Source of the DNA: a virus
Virus record (IMG/VR): IMGVR_UViG_3300042923_000582
Coordinates: 1-41,525 of that record
Length of the DNA: 41,525 nt
Reading direction: 5' to 3' (one strand)
The first letter of the stretch is position 1. Each line of letters begins with the position of its first letter. Shown one piece after another: positions 31,425 to 37,019 of the stretch. The notes under the pieces were generated by a model. That model did no database searches. It saw nothing but the letters and a program-made list of their open reading frames with translations, and was not told where the DNA came from. The position numbers were made by a program, and so were the translations under genes.

Positions 31425-31452
31425 TTGCATAAATTCAAGCAAATGGTATAAT
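31425..31452 (+). promoter_or_regulatory. promoter of the antisense RNA
   Basis: TTGCAT (31425-31430), 16 bases, then TATAAT (31447-31452) with TG at -15/-14 (TGGTATAAT): a strong extended -10 promoter reading away from rep. GCTTG/CAAGC symmetry over the -35 could be an operator. Confidence 0.7.
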
Positions 31453-31457
31453 AATAA

Positions 31458-31526
31458 GTAAAAGAATATTAAAAACCTCATAGAAGCTCATTCCTAAAGT
31501 TTGGTCGCAGAAGGAATGAGTTTTTC
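31458..31526 (+). ncRNA. candidate antisense (countertranscript) RNA controlling rep
   Basis: Promoter and terminator define an RNA of about 69 bases. Its end is CTCATTCCT (31487-31495) paired with AGGAATGAG (31512-31520) and TTTTT. The 16-base loop includes TTGG, a YUNR U-turn motif frequent in fast-pairing antisense RNAs. It is wholly complementary to the leader made from the rep promoter and covers the leader's GAGGTTT (31479-31473), the segment able to disrupt the rep attenuator. No ORF is present. The logic is that of pT181 and pIP501 copy control. Confidence 0.68.
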
Positions 31527-31542
31527 GCTTTTTGTTATCTTA

Positions 31543-31571
31543 ATTCTACATTAATTTTCCTCAATGGACAA
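31543..31571 (-). promoter_or_regulatory. rep promoter
   Basis: Reading leftward: TTGTCC (31571-31566), 17 bases, TAGAAT (31548-31543). Transcription would begin near 31536, giving a 5' leader of about 180 bases before rep that contains the antisense target and the attenuator. Confidence 0.65.
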
Positions 31572-31579
31572 GTTTTATT

Positions 31580-31783
31580 TCAATCAGCCTTAACCTTTAT
31601 AAAATCACTCACTTCACAATCCAACGCTATACATATCTTGGAAATTACGTTAAAATCTATACTAGAAGTCTTATTGTTCGACAATTTACTTATCGTAGAT
31701 TGTGAGATTCCAGTTTCCTTTTCTAGCCAATATCTTGATTTTCCTTTACTTTGCAATAATTCTGTAAGTGTAACTACCACCAT
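31580..31783 (-). CDS. small XRE-family HTH protein
   Basis: This 67-residue protein is almost all helix-turn-helix: LTELLQSKGKSRYWLEKETG, ISQSTISKLSNNKT, then ISKICIALDCEVSDFI, a complete Cro/C1-type fold. It lies upstream of rep and is divergent from the MazF-like gene, so it can control both from the 156-base gap between them. It might alternatively act as the antitoxin of the MazF-like protein. GGGGTGGTAAA precedes the ATG. Confidence 0.85.
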   Translation of the reverse strand: MVVVTLTELLQSKGKSRYWLEKETGISQSTISKLSNNKTSSIDFNVISKICIALDCEVSDFIKVKAD

Positions 31784-31887
31784 TTTACCACCCCATTAAT
31801 AGTAGTATACACAATAAGTACGTTTTATGCTATATAGTATTAAAAATAATTAGCTTATACAATAAATAGTTTTTGTAATAATTAGTG

Positions 31888-31917
31888 TTGACAACGGGTA
31901 TTATAATGGTATATTAT
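31888..31917 (+). promoter_or_regulatory. promoter of the MazF-helical repeat-peptide operon
   Basis: TTGACA (31888-31893) is a perfect -35; TATATT (31910-31915) or TATTAT (31912-31917) gives spacing of 16 or 18. The region upstream to 31784 is very AT-rich with two related TATAC-AATAA elements (31806 and 31856), possible XRE sites. Confidence 0.75.
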
Positions 31918-31939
31918 GGTTTTGGGGGTGTTCAGCAGC

Positions 31940-32506
31940 ATGAGAAAAAGAATAAGACGCGGAGATATATGGTTCATAAATACACCGGAAGGAATAGGGT
32001 GTGAACAGCAAGGCGATAGAGTTGCATTGGTAATAAGTCCGGATATATGCCAAGAAAAATCAGACAATGTAATCGTCTTACTGGGGACAAAACAAGAGAA
32101 AAAAGTAGACCTTCAAACTCAATTTGTAGTAAATACGGATTGGGGTTTGAAATATGATACAGTTTTCATGGCAGAGCAAATCAAAAGTGTAGATAGACAA
32201 AGATTTATGATGTACTGTACTCACTTAGATAATTTCAAGATGCAGGAAGCTCATAAAGCAATGTGTGTAGCGCAAGGATTACTTGAACCTATCAATAATA
32301 AATACATCAAATTACTAATCGACTACATAAATATGCTAGATCAAGAATTAATAACATATCAATCAGCTTCTGTGCAAAAATTGCGAGAAGAAAAAATCAT
32401 TGAGTTAAAAGAATACTGTGAAGAATACAGATATGACTACAGAGTGTTTCTCGAGAGGTACTTGTTGTTTAAGGAGGTCGAGAATATTGAAAGAATTTAC
32501 AGCTAG
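31940..32506 (+). CDS. MazF/PemK-like endoribonuclease with helical C-terminal extension
   Basis: This is a 188-residue protein. Residues 1-110 match MazF: RRGDIWFINTPEGIGCEQQG, DRVALVIS (catalytic Arg), LLGTKQ (catalytic Thr) and FMAEQIKSVDRQRF. Such enzymes cut mRNA at short motifs. Residues 110-188 are helical and charged, well beyond the usual 110-120 length of MazF, with no antitoxin gene adjoining. It is first in an operon with a helical-repeat protein and a secreted repeat peptide, and overlaps the second gene, so the extension may dock that protein. ATG 31940 follows GGGGGTG. Confidence 0.8.
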   Translation: MRKRIRRGDIWFINTPEGIGCEQQGDRVALVISPDICQEKSDNVIVLLGTKQEKKVDLQTQFVVNTDWGLKYDTVFMAEQIKSVDRQRFMMYCTHLDNFKMQEAHKAMCVAQGLLEPINNKYIKLLIDYINMLDQELITYQSASVQKLREEKIIELKEYCEEYRYDYRVFLERYLLFKEVENIERIYS

Positions 32507-33002
32507 AAAAAACGAAGTACTAGAAATGTATAAAAAAAACCAGTATTTAGAGACAGCCAATAGATGCGCAGAATACATAGGCTATATAGATTTAGACGAT
32601 TTTGAAATGTTCGGAGAATTGTATTTCTTCAATGATGTTATATTCAACTGTTTCTTTAGATTAAGTGATGAAGAACAATGCTTAAAGGCTAGTAAAGAAT
32701 GTGTAAGATATGCAACTACAGATTATGAAACTCGCAAGGCTATACAAAATCAAATAAGGCTTGCAGTAAATATAGGAAAAGAACATGAAGCATTAGTCAA
32801 GATAGAAGATAACCTGGAGTATTTTAAAAGTATCGACCATACATTATCATATGCAGATACATTAGTTTTAAAAGGAAAGGCAACAAAAGATTCAAGCTAC
32901 ATCAAAGAAGCTATTGAAATATATAAACAATCAGATATTGACACAACAGCAGAGCAAGAGCGAGCAAAAGCAGCGATTAAAGCATTAAGACATTTATCCT
33001 AA
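32487..33002 (+). CDS. TPR-like helical-repeat protein, candidate peptide receptor
   Basis: This 171-residue, all-helical protein has TPR-like pairs (NQYLETANRCAEYIGYID, EEQCLKASKECVRYATTD, YIKEAIEIYKQSDI). Peptide receptors of the RRNPP class (Rap, PlcR, AimR) sense small peptides with TPR domains, and their peptide gene is normally next, as here. Unlike those it has no HTH and is about half as long. The start is TTG 32487 behind AAGGAGG at 9 bases, overlapping the MazF-like gene by 20 bases; the upstream ATG at 32418 gives a Cys/Arg-rich start that looks non-coding. It might bind the MazF-like protein and be regulated by the peptide. Confidence 0.65.
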   Translation: MKEFTARKNEVLEMYKKNQYLETANRCAEYIGYIDLDDFEMFGELYFFNDVIFNCFFRLSDEEQCLKASKECVRYATTDYETRKAIQNQIRLAVNIGKEHEALVKIEDNLEYFKSIDHTLSYADTLVLKGKATKDSSYIKEAIEIYKQSDIDTTAEQERAKAAIKALRHLS

Positions 33003-33010
33003 TACATACG

Positions 33011-33041
33011 TGCAAAGTAAATTTACATATACCCCTTTGCA
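33011..33041 (+). promoter_or_regulatory. hairpin before the peptide gene
   Basis: TGCAAAG (33011-33017) pairs with CTTTGCA (33035-33041), ending 2 bases before the AAGGAGGTG ribosome site. It may modulate peptide translation or protect the mRNA. Confidence 0.45.
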
Positions 33042-33057
33042 AAAGGAGGTGATACAA

Positions 33058-33243
33058 ATGAAGAAGTTAATAGCAATACTATTAATAGTAATGACATTGA
33101 TAACAGTAGGTGTGTTCGCTTGGGATGATACGGATCCAAGAGGTAAAAGAATAGGTTGGGATGATACAGATCCTAGAGGAACATCAATAACAGTTGCTTG
33201 GGATGATACAGACCCAAGAGGGCCCGGAATAATAAAGGCATAA
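33058..33243 (+). CDS. secreted peptide precursor with three WDDTDPRG repeats (candidate pheromone)
   Basis: This is a 61-residue protein. MKKLIAILLIVMTLITVGVFA is a full signal peptide ending in a V-F-A cleavage site. The mature part starts exactly at the first WDDTDPRG (residues 22-29); identical octapeptides follow at 34-41 and 48-55, joined by KRIG and TSITVA. Codons differ among repeats while the residues do not, a sign of selection on the peptide. Exported repeat precursors like this are typical of signalling peptides. The gene directly follows a TPR-like gene. ATG 33058 has AAGGAGGTGATACAA. Alternatives are a RiPP precursor or a surface peptide. Confidence 0.75.
   Translation: MKKLIAILLIVMTLITVGVFAWDDTDPRGKRIGWDDTDPRGTSITVAWDDTDPRGPGIIKA
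33121..33222 (+). repeat. three 24-base repeats encoding WDDTDPRG
   Basis: The copies lie at 33121-33144, 33157-33180 and 33199-33222. They differ at third positions (ACG/ACA, GAT/GAC, CCA/CCT, GGT/GGA/GGG) yet encode the same octapeptide. Confidence 0.95.
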
Positions 33244-33248
33244 AAATA

Positions 33249-33275
33249 GCGAGGTTAATTCCTCGCCTTTTTTAT
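33249..33275 (+). terminator. terminator of the peptide operon
   Basis: GCGAGG (33249-33254) pairs with CCTCGC (33261-33266) around TTAATT, then C and a T tract. It lies between the peptide gene and the convergent Cys-rich gene. Confidence 0.85.
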
Positions 33276-33397
33276 TGGGTTTGTTCGTATGTATTAGGTT
33301 TCTTTCCGGGACATTCAACAGCTTCTTTCTTACCGCCTATCGTAATAGTTTTAACCTTCTTCAACAGACATTCATCACATTCCTCTCTACATTGCAT
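33272..33397 (-). CDS. LexA-boxed small Cys-rich protein, candidate inducer/antirepressor
   Basis: This protein has 41 residues, starting MQCREECDECLLKKVKTITI and with a fourth Cys near residue 29, so a zinc knuckle (CxxxCxxC) is likely. AAAGGGGATAAA precedes the ATG at 33397; the longer frame lacks a ribosome site. Its promoter (TTCCCA, 17 bases, TACAAT) is overlapped by a perfect GAAC-N4-GTTC box. It is transcribed toward the peptide operon and away from the repressor. Several phages use an SOS-induced small protein to inactivate a repressor that cannot cleave itself; this gene is placed to do that, though nothing in its sequence proves it. Confidence 0.6.
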   Translation of the reverse strand: MQCREECDECLLKKVKTITIGGKKEAVECPGKKPNTYEQTQ

Positions 33398-33453
33398 AAT
33401 TTTATCCCCTTTATAGTTAGTAAGTATATTGTAACAAATAAAGAAAGAGATGG

Positions 33454-33465
33454 GAACATACGTTC
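33454..33465. promoter_or_regulatory. LexA (SOS) box
   Basis: GAACATACGTTC is an exact GAAC-N4-GTTC inverted repeat, the Gram-positive LexA/DinR core. It overlaps the -35 (33456-33451, leftward) of the Cys-rich gene's promoter, whose -10 TACAAT is at 33433-33428. The position would give tight repression until DNA damage. Confidence 0.75.
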
Positions 33466-33610
33466 TCATAAAATTATTATATTTTCATATATATTCGCAA
33501 GAACGCAAAGAAAAACAGGTATAATTTTATTTTACACCCGTTCCCTATATAAATAAATGTATATCGTTATATATAATATGACATTATTCGACTAATATAT
33601 AATTAGATTG

Positions 33611-34006
33611 TCATTTCTTTGCGTTACGCAGCCAATCAATCATAACACCCATATGAAAAGGAGTAATCTTATCCAAGTCATACCCTTCTAACATTTTAGC
33701 CACTGTTAAATATGGTGTATTTTCCTCTTTAACTACAAACTCCTGCAGATCAGGTGGAAGGTGCTTAAATATGCTTTCCTCATCATAATAAATCTTTTCT
33801 TCGTCAATTCCGTTAATTAAAATTTCCTCAATGCTACAATCAAAAAATTCTGCCATTTTGTGAAAAACTTCTGGGTCAGAATTCTTGACCTTATCCTTTA
33901 TTATCTTATAGACATTTCCGTCACTCATGCCTATAAATTCGGATAACTCTTTGACATTCTTTTTATTCTTCTTTAGTAAGAAGTCAATTTTCTCACCTCT
34001 GGTCAC
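33611..34006 (-). CDS. CI-like repressor (XRE family)
   Basis: This is a 131-residue protein. The N-terminal HTH is RGEKIDFLLKKNKKNVKELS followed by EFIGMSDGNVYKIIKDK. Residues 70-131 form a helical C-terminal domain with no Ser-Lys peptidase motif, so RecA-driven self-cleavage is not expected. It is divergent from a Cro-like gene, and the gap holds TGAGAA repeats, making this the lysogeny switch. The start is uncertain: GTG 34015 sits on its ribosome site; GTG 34006 (VTRGEK) has GGGGGG at proper spacing and is used here. Confidence 0.82.
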   Translation of the reverse strand: MTRGEKIDFLLKKNKKNVKELSEFIGMSDGNVYKIIKDKVKNSDPEVFHKMAEFFDCSIEEILINGIDEEKIYYDEESIFKHLPPDLQEFVVKEENTPYLTVAKMLEGYDLDKITPFHMGVMIDWLRNAKK

Positions 34007-34075
34007 TTTTTTCACCCCCCAATGTTCATATATTCTCTTATTCTATCATTTATTATATACAATTTCTACAAGCAA

Positions 34076-34166
34076 TATTCTCTAACAACGATATGAGAAT
34101 TATTTAAAATATATTTGAGAATTTATGAGAAATAGTATTGACAGTGTGAGAAAATGCGAATATAAT
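34076..34166 (+). promoter_or_regulatory. lytic promoter and repressor operators
   Basis: TTGACA (34138-34143), 17 bases, TATAAT (34161-34166): a perfect consensus promoter reading to the Cro-like gene. TGAGAA occurs at 34094, 34116, 34126 and 34147, the last inside the spacer, and an inverted copy TATTCTCT is at 34076. These are likely binding sites of the CI-like and Cro-like proteins. Confidence 0.8.
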
Positions 34167-34207
34167 ATGAGTATAAGGTTAAACTATAAGAAAAGAGGTG
34201 ATAAAAC

Positions 34208-34396
34208 ATGAGACTTGATTATTGGTTAGCTGAAAAAGATATGACAGCAAAGCAATTAAGCGAGAAAGCAGACTTAAATTATTCTACTGTGCGTGACATA
34301 AAGAGCGGAAAAGTAAAAACAGCAAACCCAAGGACAGTGAGAAAATTAGCGAACGGCTTAGGTATAGAAGTAGCTGAGTTGATGAGGGAGGTATAA
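34208..34396 (+). CDS. Cro-like HTH protein
   Basis: This 62-residue protein consists of one HTH domain: YWLAEKDMTAKQLSEKADLN, YSTVRDIKSGK, then TVRKLANGLGIEVAEL. It is the first gene of the early operon behind the consensus promoter and divergent from the CI-like repressor. It probably represses the repressor gene when lytic growth begins. AGAGGTGATAAAAC precedes the ATG. Confidence 0.85.
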   Translation: MRLDYWLAEKDMTAKQLSEKADLNYSTVRDIKSGKVKTANPRTVRKLANGLGIEVAELMREV

Positions 34397-34398
34397 GG

Positions 34399-34536
34399 AT
34401 GAAATTAACAATCTGTAAATATTGCAATGGCACTGGAAGAATTCACAAACCTAAAAAAGAATTTACATGGCAAAGAAATAATGCAATTCCAGTAAACGAA
34501 CCTTGCCCCAAATGTTACGGCAAAGGAACTAAATAA
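34399..34536 (+). CDS. DnaJ-type zinc-finger peptide
   Basis: This 45-residue protein has CKYCNGTGR (residues 6-14) and CPKCYGKGT (residues 36-44), two CxxCxGxG motifs as in the DnaJ cysteine-rich domain. It would bind one zinc. It starts 2 bases after the Cro-like stop. Small proteins of this kind are common in early operons; their role is unknown. Confidence 0.75.
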   Translation: MKLTICKYCNGTGRIHKPKKEFTWQRNNAIPVNEPCPKCYGKGTK

Positions 34537-34549
34537 GGAGGTATAAACA

Positions 34550-34849
34550 ATGCCAATTAAAGTTAATATGACCGGAGAAAATCCAAACCTATCAGTAGAA
34601 GTAAATCGTTTCGGCAATGGCAAAGTAAACTATTGCACAATAAAATTAGGCGGTAGTGAAAGCCAAGATACGGGAGCCTTAGAAATAGAACTTGATAAAA
34701 GTACTTATGAAGAATTATTAGAAAAGATGGACTTTGCATACTTTGATGAAACTAAATCAGATCTCGAAGCAAAGGTTGAAAAGCTAGAGTTACAAATTAT
34801 TAGACTAGAAGGTAAATTAAACGAAGCTTCGACTAGAGAGGTGGCTTAA
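34550..34849 (+). CDS. early protein with C-terminal coiled coil, unknown function
   Basis: This is a 99-residue protein. The first 60 residues are beta-rich (MPIKVNMTGENPNLSVEVNR, then YCTIKLGGS); about 63-95 form a Leu/Glu/Lys coiled coil (LEAKVEKLELQIIRLEGKL). The stop abuts the start of the ERF gene. It may be an accessory to the annealing system. Confidence 0.7.
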   Translation: MPIKVNMTGENPNLSVEVNRFGNGKVNYCTIKLGGSESQDTGALEIELDKSTYEELLEKMDFAYFDETKSDLEAKVEKLELQIIRLEGKLNEASTREVA

Positions 34850-35509
34850 ATGAATATATATGAAAAATTGCAAAAGTGCAGAGTGGACCTGCAAAACTCA
34901 AAGCTCAAAAAATCCGGCAAAAACAAGTTTGCTAATTATGATTACTTTGAATTAGGTGACTTTCTTCCAAGGATCAACGAACTGTTACACGAAAACAAAT
35001 TAGCTTCAATATTCAGCTTTAATACAGATGCAGCACTATTGACCATAGTAGATACAGAAAAAACCGAAGATAAATTATCATTCAGCACGCCAGTAGCAAT
35101 GGCAGAACTTAAAGGAACTCACGCAATTCAGAACATAGGAGCAACTCAGACTTATGTAAGAAGATACTTATATGTTATGGCATTTGAAATAACAGATTGT
35201 GATGCACTAGACGCAATTCCACCTAAAGATGATTCGGAAAAAAAAGAAATTGCAGAATTTGAAAGCCATAAAAACAAGAAGATTAATGCCACTAAACTCC
35301 AAACATTGAGAAACTTGATTACAGATTCACATTCAAACGAAAAGAAGTTTTGCGACTTCTACGGCATAGCAAGTCTCGAAGAAGTTATCAACGATCAATT
35401 TGTAACCATGATGAAAGCACTCGAAAACAGAATCGAAATCAACAAGAAAAAAGCCAAAGAAAAACCAATAGAGCAACCAACGGAACCAATCGAAGAACTA
35501 AATATATAG
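34850..35509 (+). CDS. erf: ERF-family single-strand annealing protein
   Basis: This 219-residue protein begins MNIYEKLQKCRVDLQNSKLK and continues with YDYFELGDFLP, a THAIQNIGATQTYVRRYLY motif (about 85-105) and an acidic, Lys-rich C-terminal tail, all typical of the ERF superfamily. It anneals complementary strands during phage recombination and replication, probably circularising or repairing the genome, with the SSB and RuvC-like proteins encoded later in the same transcriptional direction. No partner exonuclease is recognised. Confidence 0.9.
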   Translation: MNIYEKLQKCRVDLQNSKLKKSGKNKFANYDYFELGDFLPRINELLHENKLASIFSFNTDAALLTIVDTEKTEDKLSFSTPVAMAELKGTHAIQNIGATQTYVRRYLYVMAFEITDCDALDAIPPKDDSEKKEIAEFESHKNKKINATKLQTLRNLITDSHSNEKKFCDFYGIASLEEVINDQFVTMMKALENRIEINKKKAKEKPIEQPTEPIEELNI

Positions 35510-35522
35510 GGGGGTAAATTAA

Positions 35523-36389
35523 ATGAAAAACCTAGAAATGAATATCAGCAATCAACAACTACCAGTAATAACATTCAACTTTGAGGAAATCAAATCAACC
35601 TTAACTCAATCAATGGAGCAGTACAAAAACCTAATAGTAACCGAGGAAACTTTATCAATTTGTAAATCAGATCAAAAGGAACTGGCAGGAGTAAGAATCA
35701 AGATTGACGGCTACAGAAAAGATGTCAAGAAAGAAATGTCAAAGCCTATTGATGAATTTGAAGATAAGTGCAAACAGCTTATCAAAGTAGTTGAAGAAGC
35801 AGAGAAGCCACTAAAAGAAGCCATTGCAGTATTTGATGATAAGAAGAAAGCAGAGAAAAGATTAGTAGCAGAGGAATGTATAAAGGAAACAATTGCAAAG
35901 CATGGCTTAAAAGACGAATTTGCAGCAGAACTCACAGTACAAGACAGTTATTGCAACCTAACAGCTACTTATAAAACTGTAGCAGAAGATATCGAGCAAA
36001 GAGCATTTATTGCAATTGGCAAACAACAAGCGCATGAAGAACTTCTAGAAATGCTACAAGGCACTATAGACAATGTAAATCAAGGTATTAATACTAAACT
36101 ATCACTAAATGAATTTGATTACCTTATAAGAAACAGAATGCCAGGTAAAGAGATAATAAACGAGATCAACAAGAGAGCAGAAAAAATAAAACTAGCAGAA
36201 CTACCAAAAGAAGAAGTCAAGGTTGAGGTTGTTGCTCCTACTCCAATAAAAGTTGAAGCCAAAGAAAGCGAACCAATGTACTTTGTAGAGTTAAGAATTG
36301 AAGATACAAAAGGCAATATAGAAGCACTTGCAAAGTTTATGAAAGAGAATGGTTATGCTTACACAACTATAAATAAAGGTAGGCTGTAG
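35523..36389 (+). CDS. DUF1351-family protein
   Basis: This is a 288-residue protein. A long N-terminal coiled coil (about 20-120, with IKIDGYRKDVKKEMSKPIDE and KKKAEKR) is the mark of DUF1351 phage proteins, often beside recombination genes. The final 40 residues (MYFVELRIEDTKGNIEALAK) form a small alpha/beta domain. The role is probably an accessory to the ERF protein, though unproven. The ATG follows GGGGGGTAAATTAA. Confidence 0.8.
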   Translation: MKNLEMNISNQQLPVITFNFEEIKSTLTQSMEQYKNLIVTEETLSICKSDQKELAGVRIKIDGYRKDVKKEMSKPIDEFEDKCKQLIKVVEEAEKPLKEAIAVFDDKKKAEKRLVAEECIKETIAKHGLKDEFAAELTVQDSYCNLTATYKTVAEDIEQRAFIAIGKQQAHEELLEMLQGTIDNVNQGINTKLSLNEFDYLIRNRMPGKEIINEINKRAEKIKLAELPKEEVKVEVVAPTPIKVEAKESEPMYFVELRIEDTKGNIEALAKFMKENGYAYTTINKGRL

Positions 36390-36390
36390 C

Positions 36391-36513
36391 ATGTTAGACC
36401 TATGCGAACACTGTAACAACTGCATAGAAACAGAAACTAAGTTTGAATGTCCTATACATGAAGATACAAGTGAATGTGAAGATTTTGAATTCAATGTAAA
36501 TCAATTATTTTAG
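36391..36513 (+). CDS. 40-residue Cys-rich acidic peptide
   Basis: MLDLCEHCNNC, then CPIHEDTSEC, gives five Cys and two His that could hold one zinc. The ATG is 1 base after the DUF1351 stop, so translation is likely coupled. No family is recognised. Confidence 0.65.
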   Translation: MLDLCEHCNNCIETETKFECPIHEDTSECEDFEFNVNQLF

Positions 36514-36525
36514 GAGGGGTAGAGT

Positions 36526-36831
36526 ATGGATAATAAATTACCATTTACACCAAGACCGTGGAGCAGTTTGAAGGAAAGAGTTTTAGATAGCGACTTTATA
36601 CAAATATGTGAATGCAATAGTGAATCAGAATCTGAATTCATAGTAGAATCCTGTAACAACTATGAGAAGCTACAACGGATAAATAAAGAGTTGCTTAGAG
36701 AATTTGAACAACTATTGCAATATACCATAGAAAAGAATGACGATAGTTGGCATCATAGAGCATCATCACCTTTTAGATATGAGTATATACAAGACCTTGA
36801 AAATTTACTCAAGAAAGCTAAGGAGGTATAA
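36526..36831 (+). CDS. early protein of unknown function
   Basis: This is a 101-residue protein. MDNKLPFTPRPWSSLKERVL is followed by an acidic middle with Cys (CECNSESESEF) and a helical end. GGAGGGGTAGAGT precedes the ATG. It resembles short phage proteins of the ea8.5-like sort only in layout; I do not assign a family. Confidence 0.65.
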   Translation: MDNKLPFTPRPWSSLKERVLDSDFIQICECNSESESEFIVESCNNYEKLQRINKELLREFEQLLQYTIEKNDDSWHHRASSPFRYEYIQDLENLLKKAKEV

Positions 36832-36836
36832 CACCT

Positions 36837-36962
36837 ATGACTACATACAGAAGATTGGGCAGCAATGCCCTTAACATTACCAAGAAAATCGTACAAGGCG
36901 GAGTTTGGTTTATATCATGCTTACTATTTGATATGTGGATGATATATAAGTTTTTAGAGTAG
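36837..36962 (+). CDS. 41-residue single-pass membrane peptide
   Basis: The basic N-terminus (MTTYRRLGSNALNITKKIVQ) is followed by one hydrophobic segment (GGVWFISCLLFDMWMIYKFL). GGAGGTATAACACCT precedes the ATG. An early membrane peptide may act in superinfection exclusion or replication anchoring; this is only context. Confidence 0.65.
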   Translation: MTTYRRLGSNALNITKKIVQGGVWFISCLLFDMWMIYKFLE

Positions 36963-37019
36963 GTCGGGAAATGAATAAAATGCGCAACGCTCCAATGTCA
37001 TTAAAAGGCAGGTGAAGAT

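Noticed and set aside
32418-32486. Upstream ATG extension of the TPR-like protein
   Set aside because: The 23 extra residues are Cys/Arg/Thr-rich and unlike the rest, lie wholly inside the MazF-like gene and have no ribosome site; TTG at 32487 has GGAGG at 9 bases.
36971-37015. 14-codon frame before the PAPS reductase-family gene
   Set aside because: It is too short and has only a weak ribosome site; more likely leader sequence of the next gene.
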